DNA from: Salvia splendens
Taxonomy: Eukaryota; Streptophyta; Magnoliopsida; Lamiales; Lamiaceae
Assembly: GCF_004379255.2 (NCBI RefSeq)
Contig: NC_056033.1
Location: forward strand, 22,932,209-22,996,208
Length of the DNA: 64,000 nt
Reading direction: 5' to 3'
Shown here: positions 10,821 through 22,079 of the stretch, in pieces
Layout: the number at the start of each line of letters is the position of its first letter
Position numbering within the stretch: position 1 is the first letter of the stretch
Notes under the pieces: generated by a model
Told to the model about the DNA's origin: nothing
Seen by the model: only the letters and a program-made list of their open reading frames with translations
The model's database searches: none
Position numbers and translations under genes: made by a program

Positions 10821-10872
10821 TGATGGACACATAGACAAACATACAGAAACAACAAATTAAAAACTAAAACTT

Positions 10873-10907
10873 CTCACACTTAGACTATGGAATAGGCTAA
10901 GTGGGAG
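10873..10907 (-). other. CTAAGTG stem-loop 1, element B
   Basis: Arms ctcacacttag (10873-10883) and ctaagtgggag (10897-10907), 10 of 11 pairs, loop 13 bases. It is equivalent to 28875-28903 in C and 33524-33564 in E. Confidence 0.7.
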
Positions 10908-10958
10908 AGTTTGAAAACCTAACACCAGACCAACAAAACACACATAATATATAAACTC

Positions 10959-10994
10959 CTCACACTTAGGGCCGTGCAACGGACTAAGTGTGAG
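10959..10994 (-). other. CTAAGTG stem-loop 2, element B
   Basis: Arms ctcacacttag (10959-10969) and ctaagtgtgag (10984-10994) pair perfectly over 11 bp, and the inner bases CCGT/ACGG can extend the stem. In C the inner pairs are CCAT/ATGG. Confidence 0.75.
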
Positions 10995-11107
10995 TCAACA
11001 GTGCGTAGCGAAACAAGAAAAAACAAAAACAATGCTACACAGAAACAAACACCAACAATTATGAAAAAAAAAAAAAACTTAAAAGCAAACAGAAAGCTAA
11101 AAATAAA

Positions 11108-14098
11108 CTAACTTGTCAGGGTGGGGGGTGGTCTAGCGAAGTCTCCTGCTCCTCCGTGGGGAAAGGTGGTGTAGGCTTGCTTGTCCAGGGGTTCCTCTTC
11201 CGTTCCAGTGTGATCCTCACTTTTCTTCTTCGCCAGTTCCTCGGCCTCTGCCGGCACCATCGGCGTTTCTCTTCCTTCGGGCTCGTCTATCATTGTCTCT
11301 GGTGGGTGGGTCTCATCGTCCTGGCCTCCATGGCCGCTTGTTCCTTCTTCCGGCTGGTCACTTCCTTCAACAACTCATCTATCACGGATTGCCATTTGGC
11401 CCATCTCCGTGATCAATCGATGGTTCTCCTCTCCTAAAGTAGTCACTAACGTCTCCATAGCATCTTGCCTCTGAGCCAAGGTCCTCTGCTCTGCAGATCC
11501 TTCCAACATCCGTTCCACTACTCCCGCTAGCTTGACCATCTCTGCTTTCAAACTGCTTATTCTCTCCTCTCTAACTTCTTCCATTGCTTTCTCCATTCTG
11601 GCTTGACGCTGTTCCTGGTCTGATGTCAATCCGATCATTCTTCTGCCCCTTATCTGTCTGCTTTCCTCCGCTATTTCCTCCACAGCTTTTTCCATCCCCT
11701 CTTTGCCTCTGGTTGTGTGCCGGTGCTTCATGAGCTGCTGCTAACCGAGCAGTGGGTATAGCTTCCTCTCCCATCGCATAGAAGGTGGCACGCCTTGCCT
11801 CATGTACACCGCATTCGTCTGGACGAACAGGGGGGTATCAAAACAATCCTGGGGCGTCCACCATCGTCAAGGGGGTTAAGTCTTCGTCCTCCAAAACGGT
11901 GATGTTGTCTCTCACAAAGATTCCCAATATATGGCAGAGGGAAATATTCCGTGCTGGGTGGGTAGCGATGAGGTGACATGTGTATGCAGTCCAGAACCCT
12001 AAGTGCAACTTTCCTGCCTTTCTTGGCACATCACATAAGATACAGCTCCGTCATTGATGTCCGGACTGCCGAATTGGACTGTCCTAAAAGGTTGTAATCC
12101 AAGAAGAGTTGAACCAGGCGTAGATTAGGATCGTTGAGATGGATAGATCGGGAGATAGTGGACTGAAATTGTCCTGCCCCGGGGTGAGTAAGTTCTTCCC
12201 AAGCTACCTGGGGCTCGAATTCCACATGCCTGCGGGGAATCCCCCGCTCCCTATCTCTCCACTCGGGCCCTATGGCCTCCTCCAAACTGCATATTCCTAG
12301 CCGAACAGTCCATTCAATCAAATTCATCCTAATCTCACCTCCAATACTCTGAAACTAATACACTCTACATCCAAATCCGTTGTGACCTTGAATCGAAAGG
12401 TCACGAAAAATTCTTCGGCCAAATCGACCGGAACATTAAAATTCTCATTTCTTAACAGCCATTCAAAACCCAACTCATGCACAAGGGCGAGAAACGATTC
12501 CCGAACCTTCAATTCATCTAAAGAGGGGAGATGAATTACCTTTCCACACTTAACCTTCTTGCCTTTTGCGTTATTGGTGCGATAGACGGATTGGAGCTCC
12601 TTGGAGTCAAAAAATTTCATCCCCTCCACCACGTCATCTGTGAGTTCCACCGTCCAACGCTTATATCGGAGTGGTTCTGCAGGTGGATGCAATAATTCCC
12701 GATGATCGTTAGGGAGTTGCTGCTCCTTGTACTCCTCATCTTCCATGGTCGTATCGCTATCGGATTCAGATTCTTCACTGATCTCATATTCACTGTCACT
12801 CTGTGTTTGCCGGTTTGATGGGGTCCTCGGGTCAGCCTCCGTGATCACTATGCCTGTGTTCACGGTACGCGGTTTTTTGGTACTCGGCTTGTTCTTCACA
12901 ACGGCTTTTCCTTTCCTTTTTCTTTCTATCTGGTACCTGGCTTCCTCCTCAGCTTGGAGTAAGGCCTCGTCCTTCTCAGATCCAGCAGACCTTCCTGACT
13001 CTGATGTGAGGTTCGGTCCCCCAGCCATTCCTTCCGTTGTCGTGCCCGGTTCGTTCTGTACTGGAGACACCCCTGTGTCTTCCTGATCAGTAGCTTGAAC
13101 AGGTTCACCTTCAGCCTTCTTCGGAGTGGCTCGCTCTTCCTCGCTTGCGATCTCTACGGGGTCCTCCGCCGTGTTCGGTTTTGCCCTGCTGGAGGCCCAC
13201 TTACCCAAACAACGTTGCGACACCCTCTGCGGCTTGGGCGAGTCTGCCTTGGGGTCTGCTTTCACCACCAGTTTTCACCTGACCGGAATCGGCTTTTACA
13301 ACCTGAGGTGCCACTGGGGTGGGTGCTTCTACTTCCGGCTCTGCTGTCTCTGTTCCTGCGTCCTTGGCTTCCGTAGACGCAGTACCTTCCTCTTCTACTA
13401 GTACTTTATCATCCCCGGCTTTCACTTGGGGGTCTACTGGTTCTTTTTCTTTACTCGGTACCCTCTCCTTCCCCTCCTACCAACTGGAAAGGTCGGCCTT
13501 CCGGTATGGTTCCTGATGTAGCTTTCTCCCTGTTTTCCTACTGCCCCCAATGCGAGGTCTAGACCCTCAGCCATTGGTGCAGTGTCCTCTTCTCTCCGGT
13601 TGACCTTGTTCAGAATCGAGTCAAATTCTTCGTCTGTCATGAGGCCTTGTTTCCTGGCTAATTCATTCAAATCTATTTCTGGCCTTCTCACTTCTTGAAA
13701 TACCGGCTCCGATTCGAGCGTTCTCTCTGTACCTTCACTCCCCTCCGGAGTCGTCTTGCCTTGGCTCGACTTTTCTTACGCTCCTCGGAGTCGGAGTCGT
13801 AATGTGCGGCGATAGCGTCGAGTTCTGCCGATTCCGGTACTGAAACTGCTGCATGACTTACCGGCGCAGGCGGAGCTTCGCTGCATGTGGTTCCGACGCC
13901 CCCCGTTTGGCCGAAACTGGTCAGAGCCGTCGTCCAGTCCCTAGTTGGGTCCTGTTGGCGAAGAAATGCCATCATGGCATCCATGGAAATCATAGGTGGT
14001 GGCTGAGCGACGGGTGCTGGTGGGGTTGGCTGTGGTCGTGCCTCCGGGGTTTCTCGGCGGCTGGGTTTGGTTTTCTTGGCGAATGCTTTCTTACCCAT
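11108..14098 (-). pseudogene. Element B ORF3, Athila ORF-1-like protein in the env position (frameshifted)
   Basis: The ATG (complement of 14096-14098, MGKKAFAKK) is kept in C and D. About 990 codons, broken by several frameshifts (near 13690, 13430, 13260, 12030, 11750, 11375). Order: basic N-terminus; MISMDAMMAFL motif with DPTRDW; acidic YDSDSEERKK; long Glu/Ser/Pro-rich stretch; KRKGKAVVKNKP basic cluster; a folded region from YKRWTVELTDD to about 11840 with LRLVQLFLDYNLLGQ, resembling the plant retrotransposon-associated Athila ORF-1 domain; a coiled coil (11375-11731); and a short tail ending TLTS. I see no signal peptide or membrane segment, so an envelope role is not supported. Function unknown. 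Confidence 0.75.
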
Positions 14099-14713
14099 GA
14101 GCGGAAATTACGATCTGGAAATTAGGGTTGGGAGTCGGCGGAGATGAAAGAGAAATTTTTCGAGAGAGAGTGTAATTGCAAAATGAGGGTTTGTGAGGGG
14201 AAAAGGTAAAGCGGTATGGTTATGTGGGAGAGAGAATGCAGTTCCAGGTGGTTGTAACCGGTTATCAGGGGTAGCCGGTCGCGACGTTTCAGACGGGAAG
14301 GGCGGTTGAGGTTTCTGGCCTCTGATTGGTCCGCGCGTCTTTTCCCTCTGCTCACGCGCCATTTTTCCTGCTGCCACCCTGCAAAAGCTGCACAAGCTTT
14401 AATTCAAATTTTCGTCCTCTCCATAATTTCTCCTATACTTACCTAAAAAAGAAACTAATTCAAATGGGCACTTAAATAAAATTTTGAAATAGCACCAGAT
14501 AAGTAATCCCTTGGTCAAGGTGCACTTCAAATTAAAATTAAGGCCCGAAAATATTTTTGGATTTTTAGGAATTATCTAGCGTGCAAAGATTAATTACGTA
14601 TTTATAATATTTACAACTTCCTTAGGCAATTTGGAATTCAACTTGGCCAGTATATGCAAACTATTTTCAAAGGGAAACTGGCCGCGCGGAACTCCAAATT
14701 CCTATCTTACTGA
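14099..14713 (-). other. Element B spacer between integrase and ORF3
   Basis: About 615 non-coding bases, AT-rich near 14400-14640, more GC-rich toward ORF3. It has one copy of the palindrome ctgatcag (14710-14717) just after the pol stop, also present at the equivalent place in C (27460s). It presumably holds the leader of any separate ORF3 transcript; no promoter could be singled out. Confidence 0.6.
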
Positions 14714-16115
14714 TCAGTATGAAACCGATGTAAGTGGCTGTAGTGGAATTTCATCCACCACACCCACCTCGCTATTATCCCTGAATATTTTCAACCTATG
14801 CCCATTTACTATGAAAGGTTCAGAGTTAGAGAAACTCCCTGAAATTTCTACTGCCCCATTAGATCGGAGCGCAGTTATGATGTAAGGTCCTGTCAACTTG
14901 GACTTGAGTTTCCCTGGCACAAGCTTCAATATTGACTGGAAGAGTAGTACTTTCTGGCCAACATGGAGCTCCTTAGTTCTCAGATTTCGATCATGCCATA
15001 ATTTAGTTCGTTCTTTGTACCACATGGCAGAGTCGAATGACTCCAATCTAAGTTCCTCAAGCTCCTGCAGTTGCAGCTTCCTTTCCTCTTCACAGGTTTG
15101 TAGCATCCATATTCACTTTCTGTACTGCCCAGTATGCTCGATGCTCGATTCCAACTGGTAAATGGCACATCTTCCCAAAAACAATCCGGTAAGGGGACAT
15201 ACCTATGGGGGTCTTGTAGGCTGTTCGATACGCCCAGAGAGCATCCTCTAACCTTACACTCCAATCCTTCCTAGAAGTGTTCACCGTCTTCTCCAAAATT
15301 TTCTTTATCTCGCGGTTAGAGATTTCTGCTTGACCATTTGCTTGCGGATGGTAAGGGCTGGATAGTCTATGGTGCACACCGTATTTCTTCATCAAGGCTT
15401 CAATTGTGCAATTACAGAAGTGTGTACCTTGATCGGATATGATCGCCCTGGGTACACCGAATCGGCTGAAGATATGACTCTTTAAGAACTTGGCCACTTC
15501 CTTGGCTTCACACGTGCCTGTGGCCTTGGCTTCTACCCATTTGGAGACGTAGTCTACAACAACTAGGATATACATATTCCCATAGGATGAAGGAAAAGGC
15601 CCCATGAAATCCATTCCCCATATGTCGAATAGCTCGCAAACTATTACGGGTACCTGCGGCATTTCATCCCGGGCAGATATTCCATCGGTCCGTTGGCAAC
15701 GCTCACAACTTCTGCAAAACTCGTACGCATCTTTGTTGAGGGTTGGCCAATAAAAGCCGCTATCCAAAATCTTCCTTGCCGTCTTCTTGGACCCGAAATG
15801 TCCTCCGCATGCTAATGAATGGCAGTGGGTTAAAACATCCCGCTGCTCCCAGTCAGGAATGCACCTCCTTATCACTTGATCGGATCCTACCCTCCACAAA
15901 TAGGGGTCGTCCCAAAAGTAGTATTTCGCTTCACTCTTGATCTTCATTCTTTGGGCCTTGGTAACACTCGGCACTTCTGGAAGCTCTCCAGTCACTAGGT
16001 AGTTGGCCAGGTCCGCATACCATGGTTCCTGCCCTACCTTCTCTTTTCCTTTTGCTGTATCATTCTGACCAGTAAGCTTGAACACTTCTTCCCCAATCAA
16101 TTCTTCTGGGCGCAA
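14714..16115 (-). pseudogene. Element B integrase (frameshifted near the C-terminus)
   Basis: Frame 16115-15090 carries the linker, HHCC zinc region ([19 protein letters not shown]), D in GMDFMGPF, D in IISDQGTHF and E in NGQAEIS, so the DD35E residues are all present. A frameshift near 15100 moves the C-terminal domain ([15 protein letters not shown] to LQPLTSVSY, 15106-14714) to another frame. That part is conserved in all copies and resembles the GPY-type end of Ty3/gypsy integrases (LKSKLTGPYII). A one-base C insertion near 16093 separates it from RNase H; A lacks that base. Confidence 0.9.
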
Positions 16116-17367
16116 AAATCACCTTACACAAATGTTCTTCTGGAAATTTATCGTGCACTTCGTCACCGTTTCCATCTTGCACTATTCTGCTCAAATGGTC
16201 TGCCACCTTGTTCTCAACTCCTCGCTTATCTTCTACATCCCAGTCGAATTCTTGTAACAAGAGTACCCATCGGATCAAGCGTGGTTTGGATTCCTTCTTG
16301 GCAATCAGATACTTAATCGCCGCATGGTCAGTATACACTATGACTTTGGATCCCAACAAATATGGCCTGAACTTCTCGAAAGAATACACCACTGCCAGCA
16401 TCTCCTTTTCAGTGGTATCGTAATTCCGCTGGGCTTGATTTAAAGTCTTGGACGCATAAAAAATTACGTACCTCTTCCCGTCGATCTTCTGACCCAGCAC
16501 GGCTCCTACCGCAAAATCGCTGGCGTCGCACATTACTTCGAAAGGATGGTTCCAGTCAGGAGCCCTTATGTAAGGTGTGGATGTCAACTTTTCCTTGAGA
16601 AGGTTGAAAGCAGCCTTGCATTGCTCATCAAAGATGAATTCCACGTCATTCTGAAGTAATCTAGTAAGGGGCTGGGCGATCTTGGAGAAATCCTTGATAA
16701 ATCTTCGATAAAATCCGGCGTGCCCCAGAAAACCCCTTATTCCCTTCTGATCAGTAGGGTATGGTAATTTGGATATAACATCTACCTTGGCTCGATCCAC
16801 TTGGATACCTCTTTCTGAGACCACGTGTCCTAAAACTATCCCTTCGGTGACCATAAAATGGCACTTTTCAAAGTTCAAAACCAAACTTTTTGCTTGACAT
16901 CTTTCCAAAACTATATCCAAATGGTGAAGGTAAGAGTCGAACGAGTCTCCGTAAACCGTGAAATCGTCCATGACTAGCCTCGTTGGGATCAGTTCATTCC
17001 TATCATTCTGAACTACTTGGATGCCCGACTTCTTTGGGACCATGTGGATCGGGCTGACCCACTCACTATCCGGTACTGAATAGATAATCCCTAGCGACAA
17101 CAACTTCAAGATCTCCTTCAATATTTCTTCTCGCATGTTAGGGTTTACCTTCCTTTGAGCATCTCGATGTGCCTTCGCTCCTTCCTCCAACCTAATGTGG
17201 TGCATGCAGACATCGGGGCTAATTCCCACTAAATCTGTAAGACTCCAACCAATCGCCTTCTTGTTCTTGCTCAGCACGGTCAGTAGCCTAGCCTCTTGTT
17301 CCTTCGTAAGGCTGCTACTGATGATCACTGGATATGAGTTCTCCTCTCCGAGGAAGGCATACTTCAA
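16060..17367 (-). pseudogene. Element B reverse transcriptase (105-codon deletion) and RNase H
   Basis: From [10 protein letters not shown] through RT N-terminal motifs to TRLV, then directly to [11 protein letters not shown] at about 16970. The missing segment is the same as in A, with the same junction. RNase H motifs CDASD, EKEML and YTDH are intact. Removal of the fingers/palm segment with the first catalytic Asp means no RT activity, so B must have used another copy's enzyme if the deletion preceded its insertion, as the sharing with A suggests. Confidence 0.92.
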
Positions 17368-17439
17368 ATTTGGTGGTAACTTCTTCAGCTCAACTTGAGG
17401 TGAAAGTGTGTCTTCGGGTAGAGGGTTTTTCTCAATCTC

Positions 17440-20400
17440 TCATTCTTTTTCTAAATCTCCCTCCGATGGTTCTTCTATACTGGCTGGTAGCTGAACCCCT
17501 GCGGCTCCAATGAACTCCGATTTCCGACAGAATTCCTTGATTGCTGCTTCTATTTCCTCATCAGTTAACCCTTGGCTACTGATCAGATCATACCATGCAG
17601 CAGCTTCGACGTCAGCCTGCTCATAAACATCTAACGCTTGGAGTTTCTCCTGCAATAGTTCGGTCTCAAGAAAATCTTGGACAAGGGGGTCAATCACATC
17701 AACATAACACAAATTTTCAGAATCAATCGGTTTCATCATGGCTTCATTGATATCAAAAGTGAATTTCTCTCCATGAAAATCAATGCAAATTGTCCCCTCG
17801 GCCATGTCCACTATTGTGTTAGCCGTTCTCAAAAATGGCCTTCCTAACAACACTCCACTAGATTCCCTAGCTTCATGCTCACTCATTTTGATCACATAAA
17901 AATCAGCAGGATAGGTAAAATCATGCACTCTTACTAACACGTTTTCTAAAACTCCCCCAGGACTTATGCACGACCTATCAGCCAGTTGGATCAACACCCT
18001 AGTATTCGACAATCTAACTCTCTTCAATCGGTTATAGATAGACAATGGCATGATATTTATGGATGCCCCCAAATCACACATTGCATGTTTGACCTTCACA
18101 TCTCCTATAGCTATAGGCAGAGTGAACATACCTGGATCGGCTCTCTTGGGTGGCAACTTCTCTTGCACTATTGCTGACGCTATCCCTTCCACCATAATCT
18201 TGCCATCCTTCTGGGCTCTCCCAGCTATGAAGTCCTTTATGAATTTCCCAAGAGGGGGTAGCTTCACGGCTTGGAGGAATGGTATGGTGACTTCCAACTT
18301 CCCAAAAATCGACAAGTAGTCAACCGGGTTCTCTTTCTTCCTCTTTGTAACAAATCGGAATGGGAATGGTTTCTCCCCTTTTTCCTCCTCTACTGGTTCC
18401 TCAGCAACCTTCTTGGAGTTTTTCTTGGGTAGTTCCTGGGTCTGAGCCTCCATTCTGGGCTCTACCTCTTGAGGAGGTTCCTTCCTGGTCAGTAGGGTGT
18501 CGGGTTCACCTCGTACACTTGGTGTATCATCCAAGAAGAATGGATCTTTCATCCGAGGCATAGTTCTCCCTAATTCTTCCGCTGAAATGGTATCACCTCC
18601 TATCTTCGTTCCATTAGATCCTCCACCAGGTTGTTTCGGTTGAGGCACGTCATAAGTGGTTCCTGACCTCAACGTAACCTTACTCACATTTGCCTTTTCG
18701 GGCATTTGGACTGTAGATGGGAGTTTCCCTGCATTTCCCTTCAAATCACCCACCGAACTGGCCAGTTGAGCTAACTGCCTATTCATCATATCCATGTTCG
18801 CCTTATGTTCCTTCTGGGCGTTTTGCATCCCCTGCACGACCTCATTATGGGATTGCAATTCTCCTTTGATGCTCTGTTGTGACGCTAGCATTTCACCCAT
18901 CATGTCCTCAACGGATCTCCTTGACCTGTTCGAGTTTTGGAAATGACTTGGCCCTTGGTGTTGATAGTTCTGGGAGTTTTGCTGGCCTTGATTAGGCGGG
19001 TATTGGTTATACTGGGCAGGAGGGGTGTACTGATCTTGAGGATATTGATTCTGGTGCTGACCATGGAATTGATTTTGGTTCTGATGGTTTTGGGGTCCTG
19101 GGTTTGGCTGATTTTGGAAGTTTTGGATGTTTCTCTGGTGGGGTGGCACATAGACAGGGTTCGGGTTCTGGTTTTGTGGGTTTTGGTTTTGGGAATGTTG
19201 GTTTCTTCCTGACCAGTTGGGCTGGTAGTCTGGGTTTGCTGGTCCACGGTTAGGGTTTTGGTTCGGATGAGGGTTATACTGGTTCTGACCTTGGTTCTGA
19301 TTTTGGCTCCCGTCACCCCGTCGGATGTTTGGATGATCCCTCCATGGTGCATCCTGTTGCCTACCTTGAATCCAATGCCCACTAGAATTGAAGTACCCCG
19401 CAGCATTAACTTGCTCCATATTCCCGAAGTCAGTAGGCTGATCATAGTTTGGTCCTTGATTTCCCTGCTCTGCACCCTTGTAATTCCCAGTTGGGGGGGT
19501 GGTGGAGTGCTCTTCTCGATCGCACTCAGAAGTGACTTCTTCAGCTCATCCATTTTTAAATCCATTTTCTGCTCCAGTGTATTTTCCTGATCAGTAACCG
19601 AGGCAATAGCAGCCCGTTCTCGGTTGTATCCTTCCCTTGAATGGTCATACTCTTTCTTTGCATTCAATAGCTTCCTTAGGACTCTCTTTGCTTCGCTAAC
19701 CCGTAATTGCGTGAAGCTTCCTCCTGACGATGAATTTGCCAGGTCCTTGGTTACCGCGTTCATGCCTTCGTAGAAAGTATGATGTACTTCAATGTCCGCC
19801 ATGCGATGGTTGGGACATGATTCCAAAAGACCCATGTATCTTGCCCAATAATCACTCAAGGGCTCATCATACCCTTGCTTCACATTAGTTATTTCCCTCT
19901 TCAGCGCGCTTGTCTTGGATGACGGAAAAAAACTCGCCCAGAAATGCTGACTTGAAATCGGCCCAAGTCTCAATAGAGTTGGGGGGCAGGCGCATGAACC
20001 AGGTGTTAGCTTCCCCCTTGAGCACAAATGGCAAAGCCTTCAGCCTATAATCATCCTCAGTTGCTCCTGCTGGTCTCCTCTGCGCCCTACAAATTTTGCA
20101 AAACTCATGAAGAAACTCATACGGCCCTTCGTAGCTCTTCCCGCAGTACGTAGGCAGGATCGCGATCACATGAGGCTTCACATCGCAGGCGGTTTGCCCT
20201 GGAGTAACGACTATGGCTTGCGGGGGTTCTCCTTCAGTATGCGCGTTCAGCGTCCCGATCTCCGGGTCCTCATCTCCCTGGTTGGCCATTTCCCTTGGGT
20301 TGCCTTCCAACCGTGGTATCTCTTCTGGTATCGGTCCCTCTATGGTGCCCTTCTCTTCGTCACTACTCGTGCCTAGGTCAGACAAGGTGGTCGACAGGCC

Positions 20401-20478
20401 AGAACGAGTGGTTACGAGTATAGATCCTCGCTGAAGTATCTTCGGTCTCCCCTGGTCAGGAGCCGAACTGCTTCTCAT
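17440..20478 (-). pseudogene. Element B gag-protease (two frameshifts, terminal stop)
   Basis: ATG at complement of 20476-20478 (MRSSSAPDQ). The acidic leader and first half of gag are in one frame to about 19930, where an A7 run (A6 in A) shifts it; the second frame runs to the G-run near 19495; the third, 19419-17440, carries the Gln/Asn/Pro-rich region, a coiled segment, and protease (HAMCDLGASINIMP, LLGRPFLRT). It ends with TGA at 17440-17442 where C has a Gly codon, just before NPLPEDTL of pol. No CCHC zinc knuckle is present. Gag in this family is long, about 1,000 codons with protease. Confidence 0.92.
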
Positions 20479-20567
20479 AAACTGAAATGAAAAGAAAAGA
20501 AAAAGAAGATTATGCACAATATATACGCCAAAGTATCACACACAAAAGTAACTAGTAACGCCATCCA

Positions 20568-20585
20568 TCCCCGGCAACGGCGCCA
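20568..20585 (-). other. Element B primer-binding site, tRNA-Asp type
   Basis: Identical to the site of A: 18 bases complementary to the 3' end of plant tRNA-Asp, two bases from the LTR. Confidence 0.93.
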
Positions 20586-20587
20586 TT

Positions 20588-22074
20588 TGAAACGGTTAGG
20601 GCTCAGGGCGCTTAGGTGTCGTTCAAGTAAGGATATATCCTACTGGTCAGGATAGAGATCCTAATTAAACTTAGGCCCTGGTTTCAAAAATTCCTCAACC
20701 CACTCCTACTGATCAGTATAGTGGTGGTAAGGGTCGAATCCCACAGAGATGGTGCGTTAAAACTATTGTGGTGATATTCTAGATGGTTTGGTTAGCTACC
20801 ACGCTCGGGTTGAGTCTCTACCTAGGCAAGAACTTAAAGGTAATTTTCTACTGACTAGAATGGGGAAAGTAGTGTAGAGGTGCAGCTGTGTACGTGGAAA
20901 TGGGGAGACATTTTTGTAACAGAAAATATTTGGAAGGTACGGGATTCTATTTTGGGCTAGACAGAATATTCAGAGGGTAGTGGTAGTCATGTTGACTAGG
21001 CCGACAGATCTGCAGGTTATAACTAAAAGTAAAGGACAAAAAGCAAAAAACATCTAAAAAGCAAAGTGGTCCCCAACATTAGACTTGGACATCATCTTCT
21101 TCAACAACACAAACTAAAATCAGAAAATAATTCCAGATTCAACACAGAAACACAGTTTATCAATTAGCGAACACAGATCCACAAATAAGAACACCAAATC
21201 TGAAATCAAAACACAGAAACTGCAACTCTGCGTACTGGTCAACAGGAAACGAAACGCACTCAAACTAAATTTCACATGCAGCGATTCACTCACGATCGAA
21301 CAGTTCCACGTTTAACTAAGGAAATTGCGACGGAAACAAGGAAAGAGAAGATTCAGCACTTAAAACACCAAGGAACCTTAGATCTAAGCTAACTAGGCGG
21401 AATAAGAAGGAAAAGAAATCAACACCATAACTGAACGGAAATCAACTTCTTAGCATTAACACGTTCGGATCTTCAACAAGTACTTCAAAAGCAGAAAATA
21501 TCCAAAAGCAAGCAAAGATCCAACGTAAGGAAAGCAAGTAAATTAAACTACGAAAGCGAATAAAAGTGTTTTGCCACTCCGGGCGATGAAATCTCTAAGC
21601 TACGGTCTTGCTGGCTGGAACGGACGATTTGGAACTCCGGGAATATCTAGATCTTCAAGTGACCATGGCAGTGGCGAGGAACGAGATTCTGGACTGGGCT
21701 GAAAGACTAAACTCCGAGAGAACTTTCCTAAAAGTGATGATGATGAACGACTCCCTTTTTTTTCTCCAAGTGGCTTCCTTTTATAGGGAGGCTTACCCTT
21801 GATTTTTAGGGTGAGACCTTGCGGTGAAATGACTTCTTTGCCCTTAATTGTGATTGAGCAGTCACAGCTATCCTCCTTCTCCATCTCGAGCCATTTTTGC
21901 ATGTATACTGGTCAGTGCGTAATCGTCCTCACGCCCTTTTCACTTGAAGTGTCTGAAACTTTGCCTACTGGCTAGAACGCTTACCCTGCACGCTTAAGCA
22001 ACTAGTTTTGCAGATATAATTCAATTATGCACATCATACTGACCCGTAACCTGGGCCTAGAATACGACTTATCA
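20588..22074 (-). repeat. Element B 5' LTR (1,487 bp)
   Basis: TGAAACGG to TTATCA on the plus strand. A TATA box lies at 21777-21786 (minus strand CTATAAAAGG). Directly followed by the target duplication aagta (22075-22079) and the resumed gag of C. Confidence 0.95.
21777..21786 (-). promoter_or_regulatory. Element B 5' LTR TATA box
   Basis: CTATAAAAGG on the minus strand in the conserved LTR block. As the 5' LTR copy it would drive the full-length transcript of B. Confidence 0.7.
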
Positions 22075-22079
22075 AAGTA
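22075..22079. repeat. Target-site duplication of B, right copy (aagta)
   Basis: Matches 7969-7973. After it the C gag continues with codons for HHTFYEGMN. Confidence 0.95.

Larger units (their letters stand above)
9458..11107 (-). other. Element B 3' non-coding region between ORF3 and 3' LTR
   Basis: About 1.65 kb without a credible gene. In transcription order it holds two CTAAGTG stem-loops (10959-10994 and 10873-10907), the tiered hairpin with purine tract (10735-10820), a block also found in C (10560-10630), two GTGGC-GAA-GCCAC type mini-hairpins (10096-10108 and 9992-10004) separated by long poly-A runs, and a tetraloop hairpin (9479-9492) next to the LTR. Apparent hydrophobic ORFs here are reads through poly-T. 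Confidence 0.8.
7974..22074 (-). mobile_element. Element B: complete 14.1-kb Athila-type retrotransposon nested in C
   Basis: Bounded by two LTRs (7974-9457 and 20588-22074) and by the duplication aagta. In transcription order (right to left): 5' LTR, tRNA-Asp PBS, gag-protease, RT with internal deletion, RNase H, integrase, spacer, ORF3, structured 3' region, 3' LTR. In the first 500 bases the two LTRs differ at about 10 positions by hand count, so the insertion is not very recent. Frameshifts and the RT deletion make it non-autonomous. Confidence 0.95.

Noticed and set aside
20568..20585. Fragment of a tRNA-Asp gene
   Set aside because: Only the last 18 bases match and they sit two bases from an LTR, so they are the primer-binding site.
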